A DNA stretch of 64,000 nucleotides from Streptomyces sp. NRRL S-455 (lineage in GTDB: Bacteria; Actinomycetota; Actinomycetes; Streptomycetales; Streptomycetaceae): NCBI RefSeq assembly GCF_000717875.1, contig NZ_JOCT01000023.1, positions 62,001 to 126,000 on the forward strand, given 5' to 3'. A model generated the notes under the pieces. That model saw nothing but the letters and a program-made list of their open reading frames with translations. It ran no database searches and was not told the origin of the DNA. The position numbers and the translations under genes are program-made. Position 1 is the stretch's first letter; every line of letters begins with the position of its first letter. Below are positions 23,521 to 33,303 of the stretch, piece after piece.

Positions 23521-24027
23521 GTGCCAGGCGCGTCGGGCCGGGTGCTTGTTGTGGACGACAACAAGGTCATCCGGCAGTTGATCAGGGTCAACCTCGAGCT
23601 GGAGGGGCTGGAGGTGGTGACCGCGGCCGATGGTGCCGAGTGTCTTGATGTCATCCATCAGGTGCGGCCCGATGTCGTGACCCTCGATGTGGTCATGCCC
23701 CGACTGGACGGGCTCCGCACCGCCGCACGCCTGCGGGACGATCCGCGCACCCGTGACGTGCCGCTCGCCATCGTCAGCGCGTGCAGCCGGCACGAGGTCG
23801 AGGCCGGGCTTGAGGTGGGTGTCGACGCTTTCCTCGCCAAACCCTTCGAGCCGGCCGAACTCGTCGGCATGGTGCGACAGTTGATCGAGCGGGAGCGGGA
23901 GCGGGAGCGGGAGCGGAGTGCAGGGGGGCACGGCCACGGTGGTGGCGCCGCTGCCGGGGGCGCGTCCGTGTTCGGGTCCGTCGTCGGTGCGGAGGAGGCC
24001 GAGCGGGCCGGCAGTGCCGGCGGCTGA
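23521..24027 (+). CDS. Single-domain response regulator (REC only)
   Basis: 168 aa from GTG 23521. Receiver domain: acidic pair DD at residues 12-13, phosphoacceptor D56 in VVTLDVVMPRLDG, a serine in the switch position (AIVSAC) and the conserved lysine in AFLAKPFEP. There is no output domain; the C-terminus is ERERERERER and a Gly/His/Ala-rich tail. Such receivers act through protein contacts. No histidine kinase is adjacent. It stands between tRNA-Arg and nrtL at the edge of the core region. Confidence 0.88.
   Translation: MPGASGRVLVVDDNKVIRQLIRVNLELEGLEVVTAADGAECLDVIHQVRPDVVTLDVVMPRLDGLRTAARLRDDPRTRDVPLAIVSACSRHEVEAGLEVGVDAFLAKPFEPAELVGMVRQLIERERERERERSAGGHGHGGGAAAGGASVFGSVVGAEEAERAGSAGG
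23887..23916 (+). repeat. GAGCGG hexanucleotide repeat, five copies
   Basis: Five perfect tandem GAGCGG units encode (Glu-Arg)5 near the end of the receiver domain. Slippage would add or remove ER pairs without changing frame. Confidence 0.9.
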
Positions 24028-24179
24028 CGGACCAGGTCGAGTGCGCGCTCCGTCGAGAACGGGTGTGTCCGGTCCCGTCCGGCCCGATCACCTCGTTGAC
24101 GGAGACGACTCGTCCACATCCCGGACCACCACGAAACCGGCTCGCATACCCACCCCCTTCCTCCCATACGCTTGTCCCC

Positions 24180-25241
24180 GTGACCCCCGTCGAGCTCTCC
24201 CGCACCGTGCTGCATGCCGTGCGTCGCGCTGTCGACGAGGGGGAGCTCAGCGTGAGCGTGCCGGAGCGGGCCGTGGTCACCGCGCCGGGGCCCGGGGGCT
24301 GTGGTGACTACGCCACCAACATCGCCCTCCAGCTGGCCGGCGCGGCAGGGCAGCCGCCGTTGCGTGTGGCCGAGATTCTGCGGTCGCGTCTCGTGGGTGA
24401 GCCGTCCGTCACCGATGTCGTCGTCACGGGACCCGGGTTCCTCAACCTCAGCCTCGCGAGCAGCGCCTCCGCCGGGCTCGTCGACGAGATCTCGCGGTGC
24501 GGGTGGCGGTACGGGCACGCCGATGGGCCAAGCGGGGCCGTCGTGCGGCTCCGGTGCCCGGCAGAGGTCCGTGCCGTCGTCGTCGCGGACGCCCTGGCCC
24601 GGGTGCTGCGCAGCCAAGGCGACTCCGTGCGGATCAGGTGCGACGGCCGGCCCGAGACGGAGTGGGGATCCCTCCTCGGCGTGGATCTCAGGGACCCCGG
24701 AGGGTTCCACGACCTCTCCGACCGGCCCGACCTCGAGGTCACCATCCGCCCCGTCCCCGCCCCCGCCGACCCCCTGCCCCTCGGCCGGGACGCCGCCCGC
24801 TGGGCCCTGCTTCACCCCGCCGGTCACGACCGGCCCCACATCACCGGCGACCACCTGGTACAGCGGGAGTCCAACCCCCTCTTCCGTGTCCGGTACGCCC
24901 ACGCCCGCACCCGGGCCCTCCTGCGCAACGCCGCCGACCTGGGCTTCCACCCCGAGCCCGGCCCCGTGCGGCACAGCGACGCCACAGCGCTGGTCGCCGC
25001 ACTCGGCGACCACCCCCGCGTCCTTGCCGCCGCCGCCACGCACCGCACCCCCGACCGCCTGGCCCGGCACCTCGTCACCGTCGCCGACGCCACGCTGCCC
25101 CTGCTCCCCGCCGTGCTGCCCCTCGGCGAGGAGAAACCCTCGGCCGCCCACCGTGCCCGGCTCGCCCTCGCCGAAGCCGCCGGGACGGTGCTGGCCGGCG
25201 GCCTGTCCCTGCTCGGCATCGACGCACCCGACCATCTCTGA
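24180..25241 (+). CDS. nrtL: ArgS-related anticodon-binding protein NrtL
   Basis: 353 aa from GTG 24180. The N-terminal part resembles the ArgS additional domain ([16 protein letters not shown] ... [10 protein letters not shown] ... [11 protein letters not shown]). The C-terminal part is a DALR anticodon-binding domain ([20 protein letters not shown]). The Rossmann catalytic core with HIGH and KMSKS is absent, so it cannot charge tRNA in the normal way. It is 14 bases upstream of lysA, the position held by argS in other actinobacteria, and 0.8 kb from a tRNA-Arg gene. Role unknown; tRNA-Arg binding or regulation is an inference. Confidence 0.85.
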   Translation: MTPVELSRTVLHAVRRAVDEGELSVSVPERAVVTAPGPGGCGDYATNIALQLAGAAGQPPLRVAEILRSRLVGEPSVTDVVVTGPGFLNLSLASSASAGLVDEISRCGWRYGHADGPSGAVVRLRCPAEVRAVVVADALARVLRSQGDSVRIRCDGRPETEWGSLLGVDLRDPGGFHDLSDRPDLEVTIRPVPAPADPLPLGRDAARWALLHPAGHDRPHITGDHLVQRESNPLFRVRYAHARTRALLRNAADLGFHPEPGPVRHSDATALVAALGDHPRVLAAAATHRTPDRLARHLVTVADATLPLLPAVLPLGEEKPSAAHRARLALAEAAGTVLAGGLSLLGIDAPDHL

Positions 25242-25255
25242 GAGAGCACGCAAGA

Positions 25256-26647
25256 ATGAGCCGTTCCGCACACCCCGCCGGGCCCCGTCACGCCGATGTC
25301 CTCCCCGAGGGCCACTACTCCGCCCCGCCCGCCGACCTCAACGCCCTGGACCCCAAGGTCTGGGCGCAGACCGTGACGCGTGACGAGGACGGTGTCGTCA
25401 CCGTCGGCGGGATTCCCGTCACGCGGCTCGCCGAGGAGTTCGGCACCCCCGCCTACATCCTCGACGAGACCGACTTCCGTTCCCGGGCCCGGGCCTGGCG
25501 GAACGCCTTCGGCCAGGACGCCGACGTGTTCTACGCCGGCAAGGCGTTCCTCTCCCGCGCCGTCGTGCGCTGGCTGCACGAGGAAGGGCTGAACGTCGAC
25601 GTCTGCTCCGGTGGCGAGCTGGCCACCGCCCTGTCCGCGGGCATGCCCGCCGAGCGCATCGCCTTCCACGGCAACAACAAGTCCGTCGACGAGATCACCC
25701 GGGCCGTCGAGGCCGGTGTGGGTCACATCGTGCTCGACTCCTTCCAGGAGATCGCCCGCGTCGCCCACATCGCGCAGAGCCTCGGGAAGCGGCAGAAGGC
25801 CCTGATCCGGATCACGGTCGGCGTCGAGGCCCACACCCACGAGTTCATCGCCACGGCCCACGAGGACCAGAAGTTCGGCATCCCGCTGGCCGGTGGGCAG
25901 GCCGCCGAGGCCGTACGCCGTGCGCTGAAGCTGGACGGTCTGGAGCTCGTCGGTATCCACAGCCACATCGGGTCGCAGATCTTCGACATGTCCGGGTTCG
26001 AGGTCGCCGCCCACCGGGTGGTCGGGCTGCTGAAGGACGTCCGTGACGAGCACGGCGTCGAACTGCCCGAGATCGACCTCGGGGGCGGGCTCGGGATCGC
26101 GTACACGAGTGACGACGACCCGCGTGAGCCGCACGAGATCGCCAAGGCGCTCAGCGAGATCGTCACCAGGGAGTGCGAGATCGCCAAGCTGCGCACGCCC
26201 CGCATCTCCGTCGAGCCCGGCCGCGCCATCGTCGGACCGACCGCCTTCACGCTCTACGAGGTCGGCACCGTCAAGCCCCTCGACGGACTGCGGACGTACG
26301 TCTCCGTCGACGGCGGCATGTCGGACAACATCCGCACCGCGCTGTACGACGCGGAGTACAGCGTCGCGCTGGTCTCCCGCACCTCCGACGCCGAGCCGAT
26401 GCTCGCCCGGGTCGTCGGCAAGCACTGCGAGAGCGGGGACATCGTGGTCAAGGACGCGTTCCTGCCGGCCGACCTGGCACCGGGTGACCTCCTCGCCGTG
26501 CCGGCCACGGGTGCGTACTGCCGGTCCATGGCCAGCAACTACAACCACGTGCTGCGGCCTCCGGTCGTCGCCGTGAGTGACGGCGAGGCCCGGGTGATCG
26601 TTCGCCGGGAGACCGAGGAGGACCTGCTGCGTCTCGACGTCGGCTGA
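25256..26647 (+). CDS. lysA: Diaminopimelate decarboxylase
   Basis: 463 aa from ATG 25256. It converts meso-diaminopimelate to L-lysine, the last step of lysine synthesis. It is a PLP fold III enzyme: the PLP lysine is in FYAGKAFLS near residue 94, with [27 protein letters not shown], the active-site cysteine loop in CESGD, and [11 protein letters not shown]. All landmarks are intact. Follows nrtL closely and is separated from hom by a strong hairpin. Confidence 0.97.
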   Translation: MSRSAHPAGPRHADVLPEGHYSAPPADLNALDPKVWAQTVTRDEDGVVTVGGIPVTRLAEEFGTPAYILDETDFRSRARAWRNAFGQDADVFYAGKAFLSRAVVRWLHEEGLNVDVCSGGELATALSAGMPAERIAFHGNNKSVDEITRAVEAGVGHIVLDSFQEIARVAHIAQSLGKRQKALIRITVGVEAHTHEFIATAHEDQKFGIPLAGGQAAEAVRRALKLDGLELVGIHSHIGSQIFDMSGFEVAAHRVVGLLKDVRDEHGVELPEIDLGGGLGIAYTSDDDPREPHEIAKALSEIVTRECEIAKLRTPRISVEPGRAIVGPTAFTLYEVGTVKPLDGLRTYVSVDGGMSDNIRTALYDAEYSVALVSRTSDAEPMLARVVGKHCESGDIVVKDAFLPADLAPGDLLAVPATGAYCRSMASNYNHVLRPPVVAVSDGEARVIVRRETEEDLLRLDVG

Positions 26648-26673
26648 GCCGGACCGGCGGAGGGAACGACAGC

Positions 26674-26702
26674 GGGGCGGAAGATCTCCTGTCTTCCGCC
26701 CC
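26674..26702 (+). terminator. Terminator-like hairpin after lysA
   Basis: Perfect 11-base arms GGGGCGGAAGA and TCTTCCGCCCC with a 7-base loop, 27 bases after lysA. A second, weaker hairpin, CCGGACG/CGTCCGG (26731-26759), lies in the hom leader. Confidence 0.75.
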
Positions 26703-26806
26703 CGTACAAATGAAATAGATATCTCACGATCCGGACGAAGGGCAGAAACTCCCGTCCGGTGAGTGAGACTGTTGCAACCGTAGACGGTAAGAGGAAACGA
26801 GGTCGG

Positions 26807-28099
26807 ATGATGCGTACGCGTCCGCTGAAGGTGGCGCTGCTGGGCTGTGGAGTGGTCGGCTCAGAGGTGGCGCGCATCATGACGACGCACGCCGACGACC
26901 TCACGGCCCGGATCGGGGCCCCGGTGGAGCTCGCGGGCGTGGCCGTGCGGCGGCCCGACAGGGTGCGTGAGGGCATCGCCCCCGAACTCGTCACCACCGA
27001 CGCCACCGCCCTCGTCAAACGCGGTGACATCGACGTGGTGGTGGAGGTGATCGGCGGCATCGAGCCCGCGCGGACCCTCATCACCACCGCCTTCGAGCAC
27101 GGCGCCTCCGTCGTCTCCGCCAACAAGGCGCTGCTCGCCCAGGACGGTGCCACCCTGCACGCCGCCGCCGCGGAGCACGACAAGGACCTCTACTACGAGG
27201 CCGCCGTCGCCGGTGCCATCCCGCTGATCCGGCCGCTGCGCGAGTCCCTCGCCGGCGACAAGATCAACCGGGTGATGGGCATCGTCAACGGAACCACCAA
27301 CTTCATCCTCGACAAGATGGACTCCACCGGGGCCGGGTACCAGGAGGCCCTCGACGAGGCCACCGCCCTGGGATACGCGGAGGCCGACCCGACCGCCGAC
27401 GTCGAGGGCTTCGACGCCGCCGCCAAGGCCGCCATCCTCGCCGGCATCGCCTTCCACACCCGCGTGCGCCTCGACGACGTCTACCGCGAGGGCATGACCG
27501 AGGTCACCGCGGCCGACTTCGCCTCCGCCAAGGAGATGGGCTGCACCATCAAGCTGCTCGCCATCTGCGAGCGGGCCGAGGACGGCGGGTCCGTCACCGC
27601 GCGCGTGCACCCCGCCATGATCCCGCTGAGCCACCCGCTGGCCTCCGTGCGCGGCGCCTACAACGCCGTGTTCGTCGAGTCCGACGCCGCCGGGCAGCTC
27701 ATGTTCTACGGGCCCGGGGCGGGCGGTTCCCCGACGGCGTCCGCCGTGCTCGGCGACCTCGTCGCGGTCTGCCGCAACCGGATCGGCGGCGCGACCGGAC
27801 CGGGCGAGTCCGCCTACGCGGCCCTGCCGGTGTCGCCCATGGGCGACGTGGTCACGCGCTACCACATCAGCCTCGACGTGGCCGACAAACCGGGTGTTCT
27901 CGCCCAGGTCGCGACCGTCTTCGCCGAGCACGGAGTCTCGATCGATACGGTTCGCCAGTCGGGGAAGGACGGCGAGGCCTCTCTCGTCGTCGTCACGCAC
28001 CGTGCGTCCGACGCCGCCCTCACCGGGACCGTCGAGGCGTTGCGCAAGCTCGACACCGTGCGTGGTGTCGCCAGCATCATGCGGGTTGAAGGAGAGTAA
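26807..28099 (+). CDS. hom: Homoserine dehydrogenase
   Basis: 430 aa. ATG 26807 (MMRTRPLKVALLG) fits the family start; GTG 26759 is in frame but adds a basic tail. Reduces aspartate semialdehyde to homoserine. Rossmann motif LLGCGVVGSEVA, catalytic region GIVNGTTNFILDKM, and GYAEADPTADVEGFDAAAKA. A C-terminal ACT domain (RYHISLDVADKPGVLAQV) from about residue 350 suggests threonine feedback control. It forms a tight unit with thrC six bases downstream. Confidence 0.97.
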   Translation: MMRTRPLKVALLGCGVVGSEVARIMTTHADDLTARIGAPVELAGVAVRRPDRVREGIAPELVTTDATALVKRGDIDVVVEVIGGIEPARTLITTAFEHGASVVSANKALLAQDGATLHAAAAEHDKDLYYEAAVAGAIPLIRPLRESLAGDKINRVMGIVNGTTNFILDKMDSTGAGYQEALDEATALGYAEADPTADVEGFDAAAKAAILAGIAFHTRVRLDDVYREGMTEVTAADFASAKEMGCTIKLLAICERAEDGGSVTARVHPAMIPLSHPLASVRGAYNAVFVESDAAGQLMFYGPGAGGSPTASAVLGDLVAVCRNRIGGATGPGESAYAALPVSPMGDVVTRYHISLDVADKPGVLAQVATVFAEHGVSIDTVRQSGKDGEASLVVVTHRASDAALTGTVEALRKLDTVRGVASIMRVEGE

Positions 28100-28105
28100 C
28101 CAGCA

Positions 28106-29164
28106 ATGACCCACCAGTGGCGCGGAATCATCGAGGAGTACCGGGACCGGCTGCCGGTATCCGACACCACGCCGGTCGTGACGCTCCGCGAGGGCGGTAC
28201 GCCGCTCGTGCCCGCGCAGGTGCTCTCCGAGCGCACGGGCTGCGAGGTCCACCTCAAGGTGGAGGGCGCGAACCCGACCGGTTCCTTCAAGGACCGCGGT
28301 ATGACCATGGCCATCACGCGGGCCAAGGAGGAGGGTGCGAAGGCGGTCATCTGCGCCTCCACCGGCAACACCTCGGCCTCCGCCGCCGCGTACGCGGTGC
28401 GGGCCGGGATGGTCTGCGCCGTGCTCGTGCCGCAGGGCAAGATCGCGCTCGGCAAGATGGGCCAGGCCCTCGTGCACGGCGCGAAGATCCTCCAGGTGGA
28501 CGGCAACTTCGACGACTGCCTCACGCTCGCGCGCGGCCTCAGCGACAACTACCCCGTGGCGCTGGTCAATTCGGTCAACCCGGTACGTATCGAGGGTCAG
28601 AAGACGGCCGCGTTCGAGATCGTGGACATGCTCGGCGACGCGCCCGACATCCACGTCCTGCCGGTGGGCAACGCGGGCAACATCACGGCCTATTGGAAGG
28701 GCTACAAGGAGTACGCCGCCGATGGGGTCGCCTCCCGGACCCCCCGGATGTGGGGCTTCCAGGCCTCCGGCAGTGCCCCGATCGTGCGCGGCGAGATCGT
28801 CAAGGACCCGTCGACCATCGCCACCGCCATCCGTATCGGCAACCCGGCCTCGTGGCAGTACGCGCTCGCGGCGCGGGACGAATCGGGCGGTTTCATCGAC
28901 GAGGTGACGGACCGTGAGATTCTGCGCGCCTACCGGCTGTTGGCCTCGCAGGAGGGCGTCTTCGTCGAGCCCGCGTCCGCCGCGTCGGTCGCCGGCCTGC
29001 TGAAGGCCGCCGAGCAGGGCAAGGTCGACCCGGGGCAGCGGATCGTGTGCACCGTCACGGGCAACGGGCTGAAGGACCCCGACTGGGCCGTCGCCGGCGC
29101 CCCGCAGCCGGTCACCGTCCCGGTCGACTCGGCCGCCGCGGCGGCGCGTCTGGGCCTCGCCTGA
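28106..29164 (+). CDS. thrC: Threonine synthase
   Basis: 352 aa. PLP-dependent conversion of O-phosphohomoserine to threonine. PLP lysine in [13 protein letters not shown] near residue 61, then [16 protein letters not shown] (phosphate/substrate loop), [16 protein letters not shown] (PLP phosphate loop) and [14 protein letters not shown]. Length is that of the short actinobacterial class. Translated from ATG 28106 right after hom; thrB follows after 372 bases. Confidence 0.97.
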   Translation: MTHQWRGIIEEYRDRLPVSDTTPVVTLREGGTPLVPAQVLSERTGCEVHLKVEGANPTGSFKDRGMTMAITRAKEEGAKAVICASTGNTSASAAAYAVRAGMVCAVLVPQGKIALGKMGQALVHGAKILQVDGNFDDCLTLARGLSDNYPVALVNSVNPVRIEGQKTAAFEIVDMLGDAPDIHVLPVGNAGNITAYWKGYKEYAADGVASRTPRMWGFQASGSAPIVRGEIVKDPSTIATAIRIGNPASWQYALAARDESGGFIDEVTDREILRAYRLLASQEGVFVEPASAASVAGLLKAAEQGKVDPGQRIVCTVTGNGLKDPDWAVAGAPQPVTVPVDSAAAAARLGLA

Positions 29165-29536
29165 GGGGCGCCCCTGGGGCGTCTCCAACCGTCCTGACGT
29201 GCGCCGACGCGCCGAGCGCCGGTGTAAGGCCCGGCACGGTCCGGCGCAAGACGGCGCTTGCCCTGGGGGCTTCCCTGCGGGGGGTGCACAGGGGGCTTAC
29301 GACACGCATCGTGCGCCTCCTGTGCGCCCTATGTCGCCACAGAACCTTCCTTCGATAGGCTGTACTGAACCCGCCCGCCGCATATGCCTCCGCACGGAGC
29401 GCGGTGCCGCGCCGTCTCCGCGGCCGGACAGCCGCCGGCCACCCCGGCCGGCAGCGGCCCCAGGGTTCTCGTACGCCATCGAATGTCCGTCCCACGTCAT
29501 TCGACCATCACGCAGCTCAAGGAGAGTCATCGAGCG
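29165..29536 (+). promoter_or_regulatory. thrC-thrB intergenic region with a hairpin
   Basis: The 372 bases between thrC and thrB hold no supported gene. GCACAGGGGGC (29286-29296) and GCCTCCTGTGC (29315-29325) pair at 10 of 11 positions around an 18-base loop. A separate thrB promoter is likely here, but no convincing -35/-10 pair was identified. The thrB start has AAGGAGAG upstream. Confidence 0.45.
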
Positions 29537-30475
29537 ATGGCCGGTCCAGCGTTCCGCGCCGCCGCCGTCCGGGTGCGCGTCCCCGCCACTAGCGCCAACC
29601 TCGGCCCGGGCTTCGACGCCTTCGGCCTCGCGCTGGGCTTGTACGACGACGTGGTCGTCCGGGTGGCCGACTCCGGGCTGCACATCGACATCGCGGGCGA
29701 GGGCAGCGAGACCCTCCCGCGCGACGAGCAGCACCTCCTCGTCCGTTCCCTGCGCACCGCCTTCGACCTGCTCGGCGGACAGCCGCGCGGCCTGGAGATC
29801 GTCTGCGCCAACCGCATTCCGCACGGCCGGGGCCTCGGCTCCTCCTCGGCCGCCATCTGCGCCGGAATCGTCGCCGCCCGCGCCGTGACCATAGGCGCGG
29901 AGGCCAAGCTCGACGACACCGCGCTGCTGGAGCTCGCCACCGAGATCGAGGGTCATCCCGACAACGTCGCCGCGTGCCTTCTGGGCGGCTTCACCCTGTC
30001 CTGGATGGAGGGCGGCGCGGCCCGCGCGATCAGGATGGACCCCGCCGATTCCATCGTTCCGGTGGTTTTCGTGCCCGGAAAGCCGGTACTCACCGAGACG
30101 GCGCGCGGCCTGCTCCCGCGCACCGTCCCGCACGTCGACGCAGCCGCCAACGCGGGCCGGGCCGCCCTGCTCGTCGAGGCCCTGACACGCCGCCCCGAGC
30201 TGCTGCTGCCCGCCACCGAGGACCGGCTGCACCAGGAGTACCGCGCCCCGGCCATGCCCGAGAGCACCGCCCTGGTGGAGCGGCTGCGGTCCGAGGGCGT
30301 ACCCGCGGTCATCTCCGGCGCCGGACCGACGGTCATGGCGCTGGCCGACGAGGCCACCGCCGACAAGGTGGAGGCCCTGGCGGGCGCGGACTGGGCGGCG
30401 AACCGGCTGCGCCTCGATCAGCAGGGCGCGAGCGTGCTTCCGCTCGCGACGTCCGGCGAGTCCAGCGACATCTAG
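29537..30475 (+). CDS. thrB: Homoserine kinase
   Basis: 312 aa from ATG 29537. GHMP kinase that phosphorylates homoserine. N-terminal RVRVPATSANLGPGFDAFG, ATP-binding loop IPHGRGLGSSSAAICAG near residue 95-110, GHPDNVAACLLGG, and C-terminal AVISGAGPTVMAL. Completes the hom-thrC-thrB threonine set. Confidence 0.96.
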   Translation: MAGPAFRAAAVRVRVPATSANLGPGFDAFGLALGLYDDVVVRVADSGLHIDIAGEGSETLPRDEQHLLVRSLRTAFDLLGGQPRGLEIVCANRIPHGRGLGSSSAAICAGIVAARAVTIGAEAKLDDTALLELATEIEGHPDNVAACLLGGFTLSWMEGGAARAIRMDPADSIVPVVFVPGKPVLTETARGLLPRTVPHVDAAANAGRAALLVEALTRRPELLLPATEDRLHQEYRAPAMPESTALVERLRSEGVPAVISGAGPTVMALADEATADKVEALAGADWAANRLRLDQQGASVLPLATSGESSDI

Positions 30476-30877
30476 AAGCACACGGTTGCCGGATTTGGAG
30501 AGGGGGAATGTTTGTTGGATCCGGTAGTGTTAACCTCAAGTCTGCACCCGACCCCACCATGGCGAGGTGCCTCGTGTCCCCGTCCGGGACAGACATTCTT
30601 CCGGGAGCCCCCCAAACCGCACTGTGTTCCGTACGTAGGACCGTACGGCGTACACGGACACTGAGCGGGGCGCAGGGCACGCTCCGGGACCGGTGCGACC
30701 ACGCCACGTGACACTGACACTGGGTGCCACGGCATAAGGAAGCGCCATCACCAGATTCCTCCGCCGCTTAGGCGGACCACCGCCCCGGCACGGTTCACAC
30801 CACACGAACCGAAGCCGGACAGCACAACCGGTCGCCGAGCCAGACAGGCCGACGTCCGCTCCAGGGAAGGACCCTTC
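30476..30877 (+). promoter_or_regulatory. rho promoter and long 5' leader
   Basis: 402 bases without a supported gene. GGAAT (30505-30509) and GTT (30529-30531) are 19 bases apart, close to the SigR-type pattern, so a redox-stress promoter is possible. Small inverted repeats (for example CGGTTC/GAACCG near 30789-30809) occur before the start. Rho genes are often autoregulated in the leader by Rho itself, but nothing here proves this. Confidence 0.4.
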
Positions 30878-32929
30878 GTGAGCGACACCACCGATCTGAT
30901 GGGCGCACGTGTCGAGGAGACAGCTGCCGCGCCCGCCACGGACGCCTCCGCGCCTGCCACCGGTGCCGGCTCCCGGCGGCGCCGCGGTACCGGCCTCGAG
31001 GGCATGGTGCTGGCCGAGCTGCAGCAGGTCGCATCCGGCCTCGGTATCAGGGGCACCGCGCGGATGCGCAAGAGCCAGCTGATCGAGGTCATCAAGGAGG
31101 CGCAGGCGTCCGGCGGCGCCGCTCCGGCGGCGAAGGCCGACGCCCCCGCCGAGACCAAGCCGAAGCGCCGCGCCACCTCCCGCGCCCGTACGGGCGACAA
31201 CGCGGAGAAGGCCGACAAGAAGGCTGACGCGAAGCAGCCCTCCGAGGCCCCCGCCGCGAAGGCCGAGAAGGCCACGGCGCAGCAGCAGATCGAGATCCCC
31301 GGCCAGCCGTCCCCCAAGGTCTCGGCTCCGGTCGACCAGGGCGGCGCCCCCACCGACGACGCTCCTTCCGAGCGCCGCCGTCGCCGTGCCACCGCCGACG
31401 CCGGATCCCCGGCTTCCGCTCCCGAGACGGTCGCCGCCGAGGCGAAGAACGAGTCCAAGGGCGACGCGTCCGCGCAGCAGCAGTCGCAGCAGCAGTCCCA
31501 GAACGACGCCAAGTCCGACTCCGGTGACGGCGGCGAGGGCCGGCGTCGCGACCGCCGTGACCGCGGCCGGGACCGCGACCGCCGCGGCAAGGGCGACGAC
31601 CAGCAGGGCGGCGGCCGCCAGGACCGCGGCGGCCAGCAGAACCAGCAGGGCGGCGGCCGCCAGGACCGTGGCGGCCAGCAGGACGACGACGACTTCGAGG
31701 GCGGCCGGCGTGGCCGTCGTGGCCGTTACCGCGACCGCCGTGGCCGTCGTGGCCGCGACGACGTGCAGGAGCCGCAGATCGCCGAGGACGACGTCCTGAT
31801 CCCCGTCGCGGGCATCCTCGACATCCTCGACAACTACGCCTTCATCCGCACGTCCGGCTACCTGCCCGGCCCGAACGACGTGTACGTCTCCCTCGCCCAG
31901 GTCCGCAAGAACGGCCTGCGCAAGGGCGACCACATCACCGGTGCCGTGCGCCAGCCCAAGGAGGGCGAGCGCCGCGAGAAGTTCAACGCGCTGGTGCGCC
32001 TGGACTCCGTCAACGGCATGGCCCCCGAACACGGCCGTGGCCGCCCGGAGTTCAACAAGCTCACCCCGCTCTACCCGCAGGACCGGCTCCGTCTGGAGAC
32101 CGACCCGGGCGTGCTCACCACCCGCATCATCGACCTGGTCTCGCCGATCGGTAAGGGCCAGCGCGGTCTGATCGTGGCCCCGCCGAAGACCGGTAAGACC
32201 ATGATCATGCAGGCGATCGCCAACGCGATCACGCACAACAACCCCGAGTGCCACCTGATGGTCGTCCTCGTCGACGAGCGTCCGGAAGAGGTCACCGACA
32301 TGCAGCGGTCGGTCAAGGGCGAGGTCATCTCCTCGACCTTCGACCGCCCGGCCGAGGACCACACGACGGTCGCCGAGCTCGCCATCGAGCGCGCCAAGCG
32401 GCTGGTCGAACTCGGCCACGACGTGGTCGTCCTGCTGGACTCCATCACGCGTCTGGGCCGTGCCTACAACCTGGCCGCGCCCGCCTCCGGCCGCATCCTC
32501 TCCGGTGGTGTCGACTCGACCGCGCTGTACCCGCCGAAGCGCTTCTTCGGTGCCGCGCGGAACATCGAGGACGGTGGCTCGCTCACCATCTTGGCCACGG
32601 CTCTCGTGGACACCGGGTCCCGCATGGACGAGGTGATCTTCGAGGAGTTCAAGGGCACCGGCAACATGGAGCTCAAGCTCGACCGGAAGCTCGCGGACAA
32701 GCGCATCTTCCCGGCCGTGGACGTCGACGCGTCCGGCACCCGCAAGGAAGAGATCCTGCTCGGTGGCGAGGAGCTCGCCGTCGTGTGGAAGCTGCGCCGA
32801 GTGCTGCACGCGCTCGACCAGCAGCAGGCGATCGAGCTGCTGCTCGACAAGATGAAGCAGACGAAGTCGAACGTCGAGTTCCTGATGCAGATCCAGAAGA
32901 CCACCCCGACGCCGGGCAACGGCGACTGA
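30878..32929 (+). CDS. rho: Transcription termination factor Rho
   Basis: 683 aa from GTG 30878. An RNA-binding ring ATPase that ends transcription. The Rho N domain ([17 protein letters not shown] ... [14 protein letters not shown]) is at residues 40-75. Then comes an actinobacterial insertion of about 220 residues rich in R, G, D and Q with RGG-like repeats. The RNA-binding OB fold ([20 protein letters not shown]) begins near 312. The ATPase has Walker [13 protein letters not shown] near 432-443 and [19 protein letters not shown] (Q loop and Walker B region), followed by [10 protein letters not shown]. Single gene with its own leader, followed by a strong terminator. Confidence 0.97.
   Translation: MSDTTDLMGARVEETAAAPATDASAPATGAGSRRRRGTGLEGMVLAELQQVASGLGIRGTARMRKSQLIEVIKEAQASGGAAPAAKADAPAETKPKRRATSRARTGDNAEKADKKADAKQPSEAPAAKAEKATAQQQIEIPGQPSPKVSAPVDQGGAPTDDAPSERRRRRATADAGSPASAPETVAAEAKNESKGDASAQQQSQQQSQNDAKSDSGDGGEGRRRDRRDRGRDRDRRGKGDDQQGGGRQDRGGQQNQQGGGRQDRGGQQDDDDFEGGRRGRRGRYRDRRGRRGRDDVQEPQIAEDDVLIPVAGILDILDNYAFIRTSGYLPGPNDVYVSLAQVRKNGLRKGDHITGAVRQPKEGERREKFNALVRLDSVNGMAPEHGRGRPEFNKLTPLYPQDRLRLETDPGVLTTRIIDLVSPIGKGQRGLIVAPPKTGKTMIMQAIANAITHNNPECHLMVVLVDERPEEVTDMQRSVKGEVISSTFDRPAEDHTTVAELAIERAKRLVELGHDVVVLLDSITRLGRAYNLAAPASGRILSGGVDSTALYPPKRFFGAARNIEDGGSLTILATALVDTGSRMDEVIFEEFKGTGNMELKLDRKLADKRIFPAVDVDASGTRKEEILLGGEELAVVWKLRRVLHALDQQQAIELLLDKMKQTKSNVEFLMQIQKTTPTPGNGD
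31601..31684 (+). repeat. 42-bp tandem duplication inside rho
   Basis: Two copies (31601-31642 and 31643-31684) differ at only a few bases and encode a [17 protein letters not shown] unit twice. The repeat lies in the disordered basic insertion of Rho and keeps frame, so copy number may vary between strains. Confidence 0.85.
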
Positions 32930-32947
32930 GGCAGGACTCTGCGCGAG

Positions 32948-32977
32948 AGGGCCGCTCCCCGAACGGGGGCGGCCCTT
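32948..32977 (+). terminator. Terminator-like hairpin after rho
   Basis: AGGGCCGCTCCCC and GGGGGCGGCCCT pair around a short loop, 18 bases after the rho stop, followed by TTCG. A strong GC stem without a long T-tract. Confidence 0.8.
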
Positions 32978-33129
32978 CGTGCTGTTCGTGTGCGGGTCGG
33001 GGCCCCGCTCCGGCAAGGCCACCGGCGAGATCTTCGCCACAAGAAGGTCCGTCCGCACCGATTTCGAGCAGTACGGCATCTTCGGCTGAAATCGCAGGTG
33101 AGCGGCGTACGCCCCGCTACGTCCGAACA

Positions 33130-33168
33130 CGGACCGTGTCCACCGCCGTACGCGGTGGGCACAGTCCG
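33130..33168. repeat. Inverted repeat upstream of the LCP gene
   Basis: CGGAC, GTG and CCACCGC pair in register with GCGGTGG, CAC and GTCCG around CGTAC, interrupted by single mismatches. Lies 136 bases before the LCP gene in the 374-base rho-LCP gap, which otherwise shows no gene. It could be a second terminator or a regulator site. Confidence 0.5.
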
Positions 33169-33303
33169 TTGTGCAACCCTTTCCCGAGTTTCTCCGTCTG
33201 ACCAGGCGGAGTGACGATGGTGCCAGGGGGGAGTCCCCCGACCGAGCACGCCTGGCACTGACCGCAGGGGGTAACAGACCGTAGACGAGCAGCTGAGGAG
33301 CCC

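Noticed and set aside
26861..29188. Minus-strand frame of 775 codons over hom and thrC
   Set aside because: Antisense shadow caused by high third-position GC; His/Arg/Gly-rich with no motif.
31601..31684. Possible CRISPR-like repeat
   Set aside because: Only two adjacent units without spacers, inside the rho coding frame.
30536..33130. Minus-strand frame of 864 codons over rho
   Set aside because: Antisense shadow of rho; repetitive Leu/Ala/Val stretches mirror the Rho insertion, with no recognisable domain.
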